DNA of 64,000 nucleotides from CBDBCK01 sp965203345 (GTDB taxonomy: Bacteria; Chloroflexota; Dehalococcoidia; Lucifugimonadales; Lucifugimonadaceae), in NCBI GenBank assembly GCA_965203345.1, contig CBDBCK010000027.1, positions 248,001 through 312,000 on the forward strand, written 5' to 3'. Positions 17,391 to 26,123 of this stretch are shown here, one piece after another; positions within the stretch are counted from its first letter, which is position 1; every line of letters starts with the position of its first letter. The notes under the pieces are model-generated. The model saw only the letters and a list, made by a program, of their open reading frames with translations. It was not told the origin of the DNA and did not search any database. Made by a program: the position numbers and the translations under genes.

Positions 17391-18902
17391 CTATGTAAGC
17401 GCCTTTCTTCGTGTCTTTGGGTGTCGTTTTTCAGAAGAGCGATCTCGTCGCAAGATATTCTGGAAGGTTCTCACAAAGGTTGCTCGGTGGTTGATCGGAC
17501 TATCTCCAGAGGGAGTAATTCGTTCTAAACGGCCTTCCATTTTCACGCTTTTAAAAGTCTCCCTCACTTCTTGAGGATATATGTCGGGAGATTTCTGTGC
17601 CTTTATCATTGCAATGAAGCGTCTAATATTAGCATCGGTGGAGCGTCTAAGCACATAAACCGGTTGACTTTGATGTTCAGCAGTGCGTATAGCAGCAGGT
17701 CGGCGGTTGTAATGAGACTTTGTGGTTGCAAAAAGATCAGCTTGCCTGGGATCGTCCGTGATAGAGACGGAGATGTTCATCTTTTTTACCACGTCCTCTA
17801 CTGCGGTTTTTGATATACCAAACAGATAAATTTTGTATGACTCTTCAGATGATTCTGTTACTTCAACCTTTTCTTGGGGGAGTTCGTCACCTATCAGGGT
17901 TGTCTCTAATGATCCGTCGTGCATAACTTGTTGCAATATTACGCTTGGTTGTGTGCCTAGCAGTATCCGATCCACTGCGGCGGCTACATCTTTATGAGCA
18001 GCAGCTAGGTTCCGTTCTCTTATCTCGATGACGGCATCAAACGTCGGTCTCTGTCTGCGTTCAAGTGCGGTTTTTTGGGTTCTGCGTCTTCGAGCCTCTA
18101 TATCTCCCAAAGTAACGGTTTCTACACCCCCGACAAGATCACATAAAGCAGGGTTGAATATCACATTTTCAAGGGTGTTACCGTGGGCGGTAGCGATAAG
18201 CTGTACTCCTCTTTCAGCTATTGTCCTTGCAGCCAGTGCTTCAAGCTCAGTGGACATCTCGTCTATGATTATGGCTTCAGGCATGTGGTTTTCTACAGCT
18301 TCTATCATCATTTTATGCTGTATAGATGTGTTTGGCACCTGCATCCTTCGTGCACGTCCTACAGCTGGGTGAGGTTCGTCTCCGTCTCCGCCTATTTCAT
18401 TTGAGGTGTCCACTATAATTACTCGCTTATTTGCTTCATCTGCCAAGAATCTTGCTACAGTTCTGAGCATGGTGGTCTTTCCTACCCCCGGACGGCCGAG
18501 CAGAAGAACATTCTTGGATGTTTTGACTAGATCTTCTATAAGTCGAATGTTCCCCGATACTGCCCGCCCGACGCGACAAGTCAATCCTATAGGGTTTCCT
18601 GCACGATTCCTTATGACCGAGATGCGGTGAAGAGTTCGTTCTACACCGGAGCGATTGTCGTCGTCAAATCCGCCAATGCGCTCTAGAACGTGTTTGATAT
18701 CGTTCTTTGCTATCCTTTCTCCTGATATGATCGCTGAGTATTCCGGAAACCTCGCCTCGGCTGGCCTTCCTAAATCCATGACGATTTCTATCAGAACATG
18801 AATGTCGTCTCTCTCTTTTAAAAATCTTTGAATCCTATCCGGCAACACGTGGAGGAAGGCATTCAAGTCGGACTCGTTATTGCTTGGAAACTCGGTTAGC
18901 AA
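17391..18902 (-). CDS. Ycf45-like / SpoIIIAA-like AAA ATPase with C-terminal nucleic-acid-binding region
   Basis: This protein of about 503 residues has a P-loop LLLGRPGVGKTTMLR, a Walker B region EAIIIDEMST and the family signature DTSNEIGGDGDEPHPAVGRA. Homologues occur in cyanobacteria, plastids and Firmicutes and often carry an R3H domain; their function is unknown. The basic C-terminus fits RNA or DNA binding. I place the start at a TTG preceded by AGGA with 5-nt spacing, just after the pdxT stop. An in-frame ATG at 18956 would overlap pdxT by 52 bp. Confidence 0.85.
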   Translation of the reverse strand: MLTEFPSNNESDLNAFLHVLPDRIQRFLKERDDIHVLIEIVMDLGRPAEARFPEYSAIISGERIAKNDIKHVLERIGGFDDDNRSGVERTLHRISVIRNRAGNPIGLTCRVGRAVSGNIRLIEDLVKTSKNVLLLGRPGVGKTTMLRTVARFLADEANKRVIIVDTSNEIGGDGDEPHPAVGRARRMQVPNTSIQHKMMIEAVENHMPEAIIIDEMSTELEALAARTIAERGVQLIATAHGNTLENVIFNPALCDLVGGVETVTLGDIEARRRRTQKTALERRQRPTFDAVIEIRERNLAAAHKDVAAAVDRILLGTQPSVILQQVMHDGSLETTLIGDELPQEKVEVTESSEESYKIYLFGISKTAVEDVVKKMNISVSITDDPRQADLFATTKSHYNRRPAAIRTAEHQSQPVYVLRRSTDANIRRFIAMIKAQKSPDIYPQEVRETFKSVKMEGRLERITPSGDSPINHRATFVRTFQNILRRDRSSEKRHPKTRRKALT

Positions 18903-18904
18903 TA

Positions 18905-19585
18905 TTATCCTGCAAGTCTTCTTTCCATGTTTTGGTTTTGATCCTCTGGACACCATGCCGCCATTTTGGCAAAGGTAGCATGGAATCTGTAGTCGTCTGT
19001 AAGCTCTGGGTGGAAGGTTGTGCCTAGCACGTTGCCACTTCTTATAGCAACAGGCTGACCGTCGGGCAGATATGCAAGTGGAGTTACTTTCTCTCCTATC
19101 TTCCTTATGGACGGTGCCCTTATGAAGATGCCTCGAAACTGTGCCTCATTCTCGTCGACAAAGGTCAAATCCTCCTCAAAACTTTCTTTTTGCCTGCCAA
19201 ACCAGTTGCGCGTTACGGTTGCATCTATAAGTCCAAGTGGTTCGGGGTAAAGCTCTGTCAGCTCCTTGGCCAGTATTATCAGACCGGCGCATGTTCCCCA
19301 TATGGCCATCCCTTTTTTAGCGGCAATGAAAAAGGAATCTCGCATTTTCTCTATATCGATCAGCTTGGCAAGAGTTGTACTTTCCCCTCCGGGTATAATC
19401 AGCCCGTCAAGGTGTTCTACTTCGTATGCATTCCTTACTTTAGAAGCCTGGATGCCTATCTTATCCAGGGCGATCATATGCTCTGCGAAGCTACCTTGCA
19501 ATGCAAGAACGCCTATACGAAGAGGACGACCCGAACTATGCTGCCCAAGCATGAATTGCTCAACGGAATCTCGACCGATTACCAT
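18905..19585 (-). CDS. pdxT: pyridoxal 5'-phosphate synthase glutaminase subunit PdxT
   Basis: PdxT hydrolyses glutamine and channels ammonia to PdxS for PLP synthesis. The glutaminase nucleophile is Cys99 in [12 protein letters not shown], the PGGEST motif is at about 65-70, and the His-Glu pair is in [10 protein letters not shown]. The annotated ATG overlaps pdxS by 7 bp. A later ATG at 19552, after an 11-residue lead, is an alternative start. The gene forms a pdxS-pdxT pair as in most bacteria using this route. Confidence 0.94.
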   Translation of the reverse strand: MVIGRDSVEQFMLGQHSSGRPLRIGVLALQGSFAEHMIALDKIGIQASKVRNAYEVEHLDGLIIPGGESTTLAKLIDIEKMRDSFFIAAKKGMAIWGTCAGLIILAKELTELYPEPLGLIDATVTRNWFGRQKESFEEDLTFVDENEAQFRGIFIRAPSIRKIGEKVTPLAYLPDGQPVAIRSGNVLGTTFHPELTDDYRFHATFAKMAAWCPEDQNQNMERRLAG

Positions 19586-20553
19586 CCTCTTCCAGCCAGC
19601 CTCGCTTCCTCCGGCATTTTAGCGCTGTCTATTCCGGACATAGGTTCGCCTAATTCCTTGGACACTTCGGCGACGATCTTTGGGTCTTCAAATTTAGCCG
19701 TCGCTTGTACTATCGCCAAGGCTCTCCTAGCAGGATCTGCGGATTTGAATATGCCAGATCCGACGAACACACCCGCCACACCCAACTGCATCATAAGCGC
19801 AGCGTCGGCGGGAGTAGCTATGCCTCCTGCTGCAAAGTTCACTACAGGAAGGTCTCCAGTTTTGGCAACTTCAACAACCAACTCATAGGGTGCGCCCAAT
19901 CTTTTTGCTTCCGACATCAATTCTTCTTGTGGTATAGCCGTCAGTCGCTTTATCTCACCCAGGACGGTACGGGCATGTCGGACTGCCTCTACTACATCCC
20001 CAGTTCCAGCTTCTCCTTTTGTGCGAATCATAGCCGCGCCTTCACCTATGCGCCTAAGTGCTTCTCCCAAGTTGCGTGCACCGCATACGAACGGCATAGT
20101 AAAATCCCACTTGTTAATGTGGTTGTACGGGTCTGCCGGCGTAAGCACTTCCGATTCATCGGCATAATCAACCCCTAGCGTTTCAAGTATCTGAGCTTCT
20201 ACAAAGTGCCCGATGCGGCATTTGGCCATTACTGGTATGCTTACGGAGTTTATTATCTCTTTTATGAGCGCTGGATCGGACATGCGGGCAATGCCTCCGT
20301 CTCGTCGTATATCGGCGGGCACTCTTTCAAGTGCCATAACGGCTACAGCTCCAGCCTCCTCAGCAATTTGAGCTTGTTGGGGTGTTACCACGTCCATTAT
20401 CACTCCGCCTTTGAGCATCTGTGCCAAACCACCCTTTACGCGCCAATCTCCGAATTTAGCTTTTATGGCGTCGCCCCATACACGAGCGCCATTCATCGCG
20501 CGGACCTCTTTAGGATCAGTACCTGTTCTATTTCCCGAATTTGTTAAAGTCAT
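19579..20553 (-). CDS. pdxS: pyridoxal 5'-phosphate synthase lyase subunit PdxS
   Basis: PdxS condenses ribose 5-phosphate, glyceraldehyde 3-phosphate and ammonia into PLP. The conserved [20 protein letters not shown] and [19 protein letters not shown] are present, with lysines in [13 protein letters not shown] and [12 protein letters not shown]. The 324 residues exceed the usual 290-295 because of about 25 polar residues at the N-terminus. A possible promoter lies 19-47 bp upstream. It is first in the run pdxS-pdxT-Ycf45-tmk-aldolase. Confidence 0.95.
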   Translation of the reverse strand: MTLTNSGNRTGTDPKEVRAMNGARVWGDAIKAKFGDWRVKGGLAQMLKGGVIMDVVTPQQAQIAEEAGAVAVMALERVPADIRRDGGIARMSDPALIKEIINSVSIPVMAKCRIGHFVEAQILETLGVDYADESEVLTPADPYNHINKWDFTMPFVCGARNLGEALRRIGEGAAMIRTKGEAGTGDVVEAVRHARTVLGEIKRLTAIPQEELMSEAKRLGAPYELVVEVAKTGDLPVVNFAAGGIATPADAALMMQLGVAGVFVGSGIFKSADPARRALAIVQATAKFEDPKIVAEVSKELGEPMSGIDSAKMPEEARLAGRGW

Positions 20554-20571
20554 TACATAAAACCTCTTTAC

Positions 20572-20600
20572 TGTATACTAGCGAAGTCCGTCTGTTCCAA
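20572..20600 (-). promoter_or_regulatory. sigma-70-like promoter for pdxST
   Basis: On the minus strand TTGGAA (20600-20595) is followed after 17 bp by TATACA (20577-20572). The predicted leader before pdxS is short, about 10-15 nt, with AGAGG as a ribosome-binding site. It lies in the divergent pdxS/accC interval. Confidence 0.5.
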
Positions 20601-20703
20601 CGACAGGATCGAATTATGACGGATATCTATGTTAAGTTGAATTATAGACGATATGAGAAGTAAAGGTTCTGTTGCATGAAGCTATAGGGAGACTAGGGAA
20701 AGA

Positions 20704-22242
20704 ATGTTTCGTTCAATTCTTGTTGCAAATAGAGGGGAAATCGCTTGCAGGGTTATCCGGGCATGCCGTGAGTTAGGAATAGAGAGCATAGCTGTATATT
20801 CCGAAGAGGATTCGGGTTCTCCTCACGTGAAGTCTGCAGATAGAGCATATGCATTGGGCGGTCAATCCGCAACGGAGAGCTATCTTGACGCGGGAAAAAT
20901 TTTGGCAGCAGCAGCTGCAACCCATGCGGAAGCGATTCATCCGGGTTACGGTTTTCTCTCTGAAAACCCCGACTTTGTAGATATGTGCCGGCGTGCGCGT
21001 GTGACGTTCATAGGTCCTAGCCCGCAAATCATGAAAACAATGGGTGATAAGCTAGCTGGCCGTGCCTTTGCTACTAAGGCAGATGTGCCGCTTTTACCCG
21101 GTTCCGACGAGCCACTAGATCCTAAAAAAGCAAAACCTGTGGCGGCGAGTATCGGTTACCCAGTGCTTGTGAAAGCCGCGGCAGGCGGCGGTGGTATGGG
21201 TATCCGTATAGTACGGACTTCAGACGAACTTGCTAATGCCGTCAAGGAAACAGTTTTTGCAGGGTCGCAATATTTTGGAGATGGTCGAGTGTTTATCGAA
21301 AAGTACCTCCCCGATGCTTCACATGTGGAAGTGCAAGTAGTGGGAGATGGTAAAAGTGGCTTTGTGCACCTGTTTGAAAGGGATTGCTCTGTACAGCGCC
21401 GCAATCAAAAATTAGTGGAGGAGACTCCGTGCAGCATTAAATTATCCCCTAGCCTTTTGCAGCCAATCTGGGCGGCAGCTGTTCGTTTAGCCCGTTCTGC
21501 AAAATACTGCGGTGTAGGTACTATTGAGTTTCTTGCAGACCCGGAAGGGAACTTTTTTTTCATCGAAATGAATACTCGTATACAGGTTGAGCATCCCATA
21601 ACCGAAGAGACAACCGGGCTTGATTTGGTAGAGATGCAGATTAGGGTTGCTGCTGGAGAACCCCTTGAGTTGCAACAGGAACATATATCCAGAGAAGGTC
21701 ATGCCATTGAAGCTCGCGTGTTATCAGAGGATCCTGAAACTATGTTACCCTGTCCAGGCACCATCACGGTCTATGAAGAACCAAATGGTGAGGGCGTGAG
21801 GGTGGACAGTGGGGTAGCAGAAGGGACACTGGTAAGCGGTTTTTATGATCCACTGATGGCAAAAGTTACAGCATATGGCGCTCACAGAGAAGAAGCGCGC
21901 ATCAGGCTTATTAAGGCCCTCCAATCGTTCCATATAGAGGGAGTTTTAACTAACATACCTTTTTTGTTGCGGATAGTCAGCTCAGATGAATTCGTCTCGG
22001 GGCACTACGATACCGGGATAGTGAAACGGCTGACCAAATCGGAAAAGATGACTCCGTCTTTGAAACGTGTGGCTACTATAGTGGCAGCACTGGCTTTTGA
22101 TGAGGACTCTACGACCGATGCGAAGCTGGAATCAGGCTTGATGATGAGTACTCATCAGAGGGGTGAAGCGTGGTGGAGATGTTGGATAGCCCGTCAGCAT
22201 ATGAGGCGCGGACCTTCTTACTTTAGGTGGCGTAATGAATAG
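20704..22242 (+). CDS. accC: biotin carboxylase
   Basis: This ATP-grasp enzyme carboxylates biotin on a carrier protein using bicarbonate and ATP. The N-terminus FRSILVANRGEIACRVIRAC, the glycine-rich loop AAGGGGMGIRIV and the active-site strand EMNTRIQVEHPITEE are all present. At 512 residues it is about 60 longer than E. coli AccC, and the extra part is C-terminal. It is followed by a biotin carrier gene, but no carboxyltransferase gene is in this window. The acyl-CoA or 2-oxoacid substrate therefore remains open. Confidence 0.93.
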   Translation: MFRSILVANRGEIACRVIRACRELGIESIAVYSEEDSGSPHVKSADRAYALGGQSATESYLDAGKILAAAAATHAEAIHPGYGFLSENPDFVDMCRRARVTFIGPSPQIMKTMGDKLAGRAFATKADVPLLPGSDEPLDPKKAKPVAASIGYPVLVKAAAGGGGMGIRIVRTSDELANAVKETVFAGSQYFGDGRVFIEKYLPDASHVEVQVVGDGKSGFVHLFERDCSVQRRNQKLVEETPCSIKLSPSLLQPIWAAAVRLARSAKYCGVGTIEFLADPEGNFFFIEMNTRIQVEHPITEETTGLDLVEMQIRVAAGEPLELQQEHISREGHAIEARVLSEDPETMLPCPGTITVYEEPNGEGVRVDSGVAEGTLVSGFYDPLMAKVTAYGAHREEARIRLIKALQSFHIEGVLTNIPFLLRIVSSDEFVSGHYDTGIVKRLTKSEKMTPSLKRVATIVAALAFDEDSTTDAKLESGLMMSTHQRGEAWWRCWIARQHMRRGPSYFRWRNE

Positions 22243-22369
22243 GCATGCACCATCAAAGAGTTGACGCTTATTATGATTTTTAGAGTTGATGTTTTGAGAT
22301 GATGCTTCGTTCTGCTATGCTCATTTATGTATTTCGTTTTGGTATTTCCAGCGTTAGCCCACTCATCTA

Positions 22370-22825
22370 TTGAATCATCGCAGATATCTTATAACGATTG
22401 GTCAGAGGACCTATCAGGCGAATGTAGTTCGCGAACGAGATGGTAGTCTTATCGTTATGGTAGATGACTGTTCGTTCATAGCCGTCTCGTCTGAAGAGGG
22501 TTTACTTCGCGTATTTCCCAGTCATGGCAAAAAGGCAGCCTCCAGCAAGTCAGAGTCGCGTCCTACACGTTCACGTTCGATCTTGCCGGATCCATCTGCG
22601 CCAGATGGAATGGTGCGCTCGGTTATGCCAGGCAGAGTAGTAAGCGTGGAAGTCTCCAAAGGCGACAAGGTAATGAAGGGACAAGTTTTGGCGGTCTTGG
22701 AGTCTATGAAGATGGAGAATAGCATAGCATCCCCGTTTGATGGAGTTGTAAGTTCTGTGCTCGTATCATCGGGTGATACGGTTCAACATGGGCAGACTTT
22801 GTTTGAGTTGGCTCCCAGAGACTAA
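22370..22825 (+). CDS. biotin carboxyl carrier protein (biotin/lipoyl attachment domain)
   Basis: This is a 151-residue protein whose C-terminal 75 residues form a biotinyl domain. The biotinylated lysine is expected at Lys114 in the ESMKMEN motif. A Pro/Ser/Arg-rich linker (about 53-78) joins it to a small N-terminal domain like those of acyl-CoA carboxylase or pyruvate carboxylase subunits. The start is TTG. It lies 127 bp after accC and 12 bp before the TSUP transporter gene. Confidence 0.9.
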   Translation: MNHRRYLITIGQRTYQANVVRERDGSLIVMVDDCSFIAVSSEEGLLRVFPSHGKKAASSKSESRPTRSRSILPDPSAPDGMVRSVMPGRVVSVEVSKGDKVMKGQVLAVLESMKMENSIASPFDGVVSSVLVSSGDTVQHGQTLFELAPRD

Positions 22826-22837
22826 GGACAAGGCCTT

Positions 22838-23659
22838 TTGGATACATGGAGTACGGGTGGGCTTTCTTTGACGTCACTGGCGTTGCTTGGCGTTGCGTCG
22901 TTCTTTATAGCTATTTTAGGGGGTATAATAGGCGTGGCGCTCGGCGTCATCAGGTTGCCTGTGATGACTCTGGCTGGTGTGGACCCTCTGCTAGCCGCCG
23001 GTACAAACCTACTAGTTACCTTGATAATATCCTGGATATCTGCTGTACCGGAATTTCTGAGCAATCGAGGCGTATTACGGGTAGCCTTATTTCTGGGGGC
23101 ACCTGGTGCTGGAGGAGCATTCGCCGGCGGATGGTTCTCCGAGCAGATACCGTTGCGCATCATTTTCTCTATTGTGGGAGCCTTTATGCTGTGGGCTGCC
23201 GTTACGATGATAGTCCGTGGCTACTGGGCTGTAAAAAACAAAGAGGATGAAGATGATCTGGAAGAAGAAGCTGATCCCGAAGTTACTCCTATGCAGATAT
23301 CTCGTGAAGCAAGTCTTGGGTTTGTGATTGGCAGTTTTTCCGGCGTTACAGGTTTAGCATTGGGGGTGGTAAGGCTTCCCGCTCTGATAGAAATACTCAA
23401 AATCAACCCGAAATCTGCCGCCTCCACTAATCTGCTGATAACCGTCTTCGTCAGTTTCGCAGGTTTTGTCGCCCATCTGCTAGTCCAGCATGTGAATTGG
23501 CCGCTTGCCATAGTCCTTGCGACAACCTCTGTGCCTGGTGCCCTGCTAGGTATGGCAGTCAGGAGCCGTGTCGCTTCCAGCTATCTACGCATTATTATCG
23601 GTATAGTGCTGATAGTTATAACCCCTTTCATGGTATGGCAAAGCTTTCAAGCGGGCTGA
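22838..23659 (+). CDS. TauE/SafE (TSUP) family membrane transporter
   Basis: This 273-residue integral membrane protein has about eight hydrophobic segments in two homologous halves. The half-repeats are visible as GGIIGVALGVIRLPVM and GVTGLALGVVRLPALI, each followed by a T-N-L-L motif (AAGTNLLVT and AASTNLLIT). An acidic cytoplasmic loop (KEDEDDLEEEADPE) joins the halves. TSUP proteins export or import small sulfonates, sulfite or carboxylates; the substrate here is unknown. The start is TTG, close behind the biotin carrier gene. Confidence 0.9.
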   Translation: MDTWSTGGLSLTSLALLGVASFFIAILGGIIGVALGVIRLPVMTLAGVDPLLAAGTNLLVTLIISWISAVPEFLSNRGVLRVALFLGAPGAGGAFAGGWFSEQIPLRIIFSIVGAFMLWAAVTMIVRGYWAVKNKEDEDDLEEEADPEVTPMQISREASLGFVIGSFSGVTGLALGVVRLPALIEILKINPKSAASTNLLITVFVSFAGFVAHLLVQHVNWPLAIVLATTSVPGALLGMAVRSRVASSYLRIIIGIVLIVITPFMVWQSFQAG

Positions 23660-23844
23660 GAGATTTTTTGAGAAGATCGTTATGAAGCATGTATCGTAAG
23701 CCACCCATTTAGTGTCAGATTGTGCGGCATATTCTTATGTACGGATGCCTGTTACTATTCATGCAGGAGTTGTACCCTTGAAGGTGAGCTCTGACTGGAA
23801 TTAAAGGGGCGTGGACGCGCTTGAAGTCCAACTATGGAGAAAAA

Positions 23845-25524
23845 ATGGGGAAAATATCCGGTTCTGATATTTTAGTGCGATCCTTGCTTTTGGAAGGGGT
23901 TGAAGCTGTCTTTGGTATAGCGGGCGACCATATCCTGCACCTCCTGGATGTGATGTCGGACGAAGCCTTTCGCATGATTGACTTTCGGCATGAATCCGCA
24001 GCCGTACATGCGGCAGATTCTTATGCGCGAATATTGCGCCGAGCTGGCGTGGTTCTTTCCACAACTCCCGGACATGCGAATGCTGTTCCGGGGCTTGCAA
24101 ACGCTATGCACTCTGAAGCTCCCATTGTGAATATAGCCGGATCTGCTGAGTCCGGTAATCTTGGACGCGGCGCTATGCAGGAGTTTGACCAAGTAGGCTT
24201 AGCTGCTCCAGTATGCAAAGGAGCTTGGCAAGTGCCCTCGCCAGAGCGTATACCAGAGTACATTGCGTTGGCCTTTCGTACTGCTATGAGTGGACGCCAG
24301 GGCCCCGTTCACTTGACCATCCCTCACGACTTTCAGGAGGCGGAAGTTGACGAGGGTATCACTCTACGTTATATGCCTTCTGAGTACGGTAACCCGACAG
24401 GTGTTATGGGAGATGGGAATCAGGTTGAACAAGCGGTAACTTTGCTTCACAACGCCGCACGCCCAATAGTGTTAGCGGGTACCGGTGCTGGCGCGTCGGC
24501 TGATCCTGATGAAGTCCAGCGTCTTTTGGAAGCCTTGAAAGCGCCTTTCTTTTCGGTAGACTCTGCCCGCGCACTCATACCTGACTCCCATGAACTTTCG
24601 TTTGGGTTAGGATATCTACCTTTGAATGAGACAGCACAGAAGATGATAGAGGCGGACGTTGTACTTCTATTGGGCAAACGGCTCGACTATACAATGGGCT
24701 TTGGAGGCTCTCCTCCGTTTGCGAGCGACGCTCAATTGATAATGGTTGATCCTTCGCCCGCTGAGATAGGTAGAGCTCGCTCCGTTGCGGTTGGCATATG
24801 CGGAGACGTAGGCAACATCGTATCACAGCTTGCAGACGCCGCGCAAAACAGTAGACCGAAAAAACGGAAGACCTGGATATCTTCCCTTGAAGAGGTGCAC
24901 AGTAAATGGCTGGATAGTTTGGAGCTGCTGGCGCAACCGGGCGATCCAATCCATCCCATGCTGGTTTCTCAAGAACTGAGGAAGTTTATAGACGCTGATA
25001 CACATATCACATTTGACGGCGGCGATTTTTGCCACTTTCTCAGAGCCTCCATTCCTCGTGAGAAGCCTTTCCGATTTCATAATGTGTCTTCGTTCGGGAT
25101 GATAGGAGTCGGCATAGCCTATGCTTTGGGAGCGCAGGTTGCTCTTCCAAACAACAGGGTTGTGCTCTCGGTAGGTGATGGATCTTTCGGGTTCAACGGT
25201 ATGGAGCTCGATACGATGGCTAGGCATAACCTACCTGTCAAGATAATCGTCGGTAGTAACTATATATGGGGCATAGATTGGCAGATTCAAATGGGACTTT
25301 TGGGCAGACCCGTTTGGACGGATTTATCGCCTGTAAGATGGGATCTAGTGGCGCAAGGACTAGGAGCAAAGGGTGAGCGAGTAGAGTCAGTGGAACAACT
25401 CAAACCCGCTTTGCAAAGGGCTTTTGATTATGATGGTCCTGCTCTTGTAGATGTAACGGTTGGTAAGATAATGAGCCCTGTTGCAGAGGCGGCAATATCC
25501 CGTAAATTAGGATCGCACGGGTAA
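23845..25524 (+). CDS. thiamine diphosphate-dependent enzyme (acetolactate synthase-like)
   Basis: This 559-residue protein has the three-domain layout of acetolactate synthase, benzoylformate decarboxylase and relatives. The catalytic Glu is at about 50 in DFRHESAAVHAADSYAR. The ThDP-binding motif begins GDGSFGFNGMELDTMARHN and ends IIVGSN. The ATG chosen has GGAG 5-6 nt upstream; a TTG 24 bp earlier is less likely. It is followed 57 bp on by a small cupin gene. No regulatory subunit is nearby, so catabolic 2-oxoacid or oxalyl-CoA-type chemistry is as likely as branched-chain amino acid synthesis. Confidence 0.9.
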   Translation: MGKISGSDILVRSLLLEGVEAVFGIAGDHILHLLDVMSDEAFRMIDFRHESAAVHAADSYARILRRAGVVLSTTPGHANAVPGLANAMHSEAPIVNIAGSAESGNLGRGAMQEFDQVGLAAPVCKGAWQVPSPERIPEYIALAFRTAMSGRQGPVHLTIPHDFQEAEVDEGITLRYMPSEYGNPTGVMGDGNQVEQAVTLLHNAARPIVLAGTGAGASADPDEVQRLLEALKAPFFSVDSARALIPDSHELSFGLGYLPLNETAQKMIEADVVLLLGKRLDYTMGFGGSPPFASDAQLIMVDPSPAEIGRARSVAVGICGDVGNIVSQLADAAQNSRPKKRKTWISSLEEVHSKWLDSLELLAQPGDPIHPMLVSQELRKFIDADTHITFDGGDFCHFLRASIPREKPFRFHNVSSFGMIGVGIAYALGAQVALPNNRVVLSVGDGSFGFNGMELDTMARHNLPVKIIVGSNYIWGIDWQIQMGLLGRPVWTDLSPVRWDLVAQGLGAKGERVESVEQLKPALQRAFDYDGPALVDVTVGKIMSPVAEAAISRKLGSHG

Positions 25525-25581
25525 ATCGTTAGACGTCAGATTGAATGCGAGCCATTTTTATAGAAATGAGGAGATTTCTTG

Positions 25582-25938
25582 ATGGGACCCTTCTTTGATT
25601 CAAATAAGGTTGAGGCGAGAGAGCTGGCGCCGGGCGTCAATGCACGCTTGATATGGGGTGAGAAGATGATGATGGGGGTGATAGATATAGCCGCCAACTC
25701 AACTGTACCTCTTCATAAGCACCCACATGAGCAGTGCGGGAGGATACTTTATGGAAGCGCTTGGTTCATCGTGGGTGGAGAGAAAAAGTTTCTGCGCGAA
25801 GGCGACCACTATGTCATACCGGGTGGGGTAGAGCATGAGGTCTCGACTGGCGATACTCCATGTGTTGCACTTGATATATGGTCACCCGTCAGGGAGGACT
25901 ATCTGGCAGGAGGAAGGTTGACGGGAGGTGGGAAATGA
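25582..25938 (+). CDS. small cupin-domain protein
   Basis: This 118-residue single-domain cupin has a metal-binding motif 1 (PLHKHPHEQCGRILYG: two His and Glu) and motif 2 (PGGVEHEV). The fold covers many dioxygenases, isomerases and sugar-binding proteins, so the reaction is not predictable. GGAG lies 8 nt before the ATG. Position suggests co-transcription with the ThDP enzyme. Confidence 0.85.
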   Translation: MGPFFDSNKVEARELAPGVNARLIWGEKMMMGVIDIAANSTVPLHKHPHEQCGRILYGSAWFIVGGEKKFLREGDHYVIPGGVEHEVSTGDTPCVALDIWSPVREDYLAGGRLTGGGK

Positions 25939-26123
25939 ACCAGTTGATAATAGCGCGGTATGGAATACCTTTTAAAACTATTGGAACAGGATAGGCAGGC
26001 TATTACAGGTTTTTCTGTAGTAGCGTATTCTCAATAGGTTTGAATTTCTACGTAGTATCTAATCGCGTCCCGAACCTATGGAAAGGGAGGTACCTAAAGT
26101 GTCCTAAAATTGAGCAAGGCTTT
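25939..26123. other. intergenic region with hairpins between convergent genes
   Basis: Between the cupin gene and the broken PLD-ATPase gene lie two inverted repeats. GGTAT/ATACC followed by TTTT (25957-25973) is a weak terminator candidate. A 10-bp stem with one G-U pair (25999-26008 with 26015-26024, loop GTTTTT) has no T-tract. A third, longer pairing is ATAGGTT (26034-26040) with AACCTAT (26073-26079). No gene is evident. Confidence 0.4.

Noticed and set aside
12835..22825. pxpABC and accC/biotin carrier as one carboxylase system
   Set aside because: They are about 5 kb apart, separated by an oppositely oriented operon, and PxpC acts in 5-oxoprolinase without biotin.
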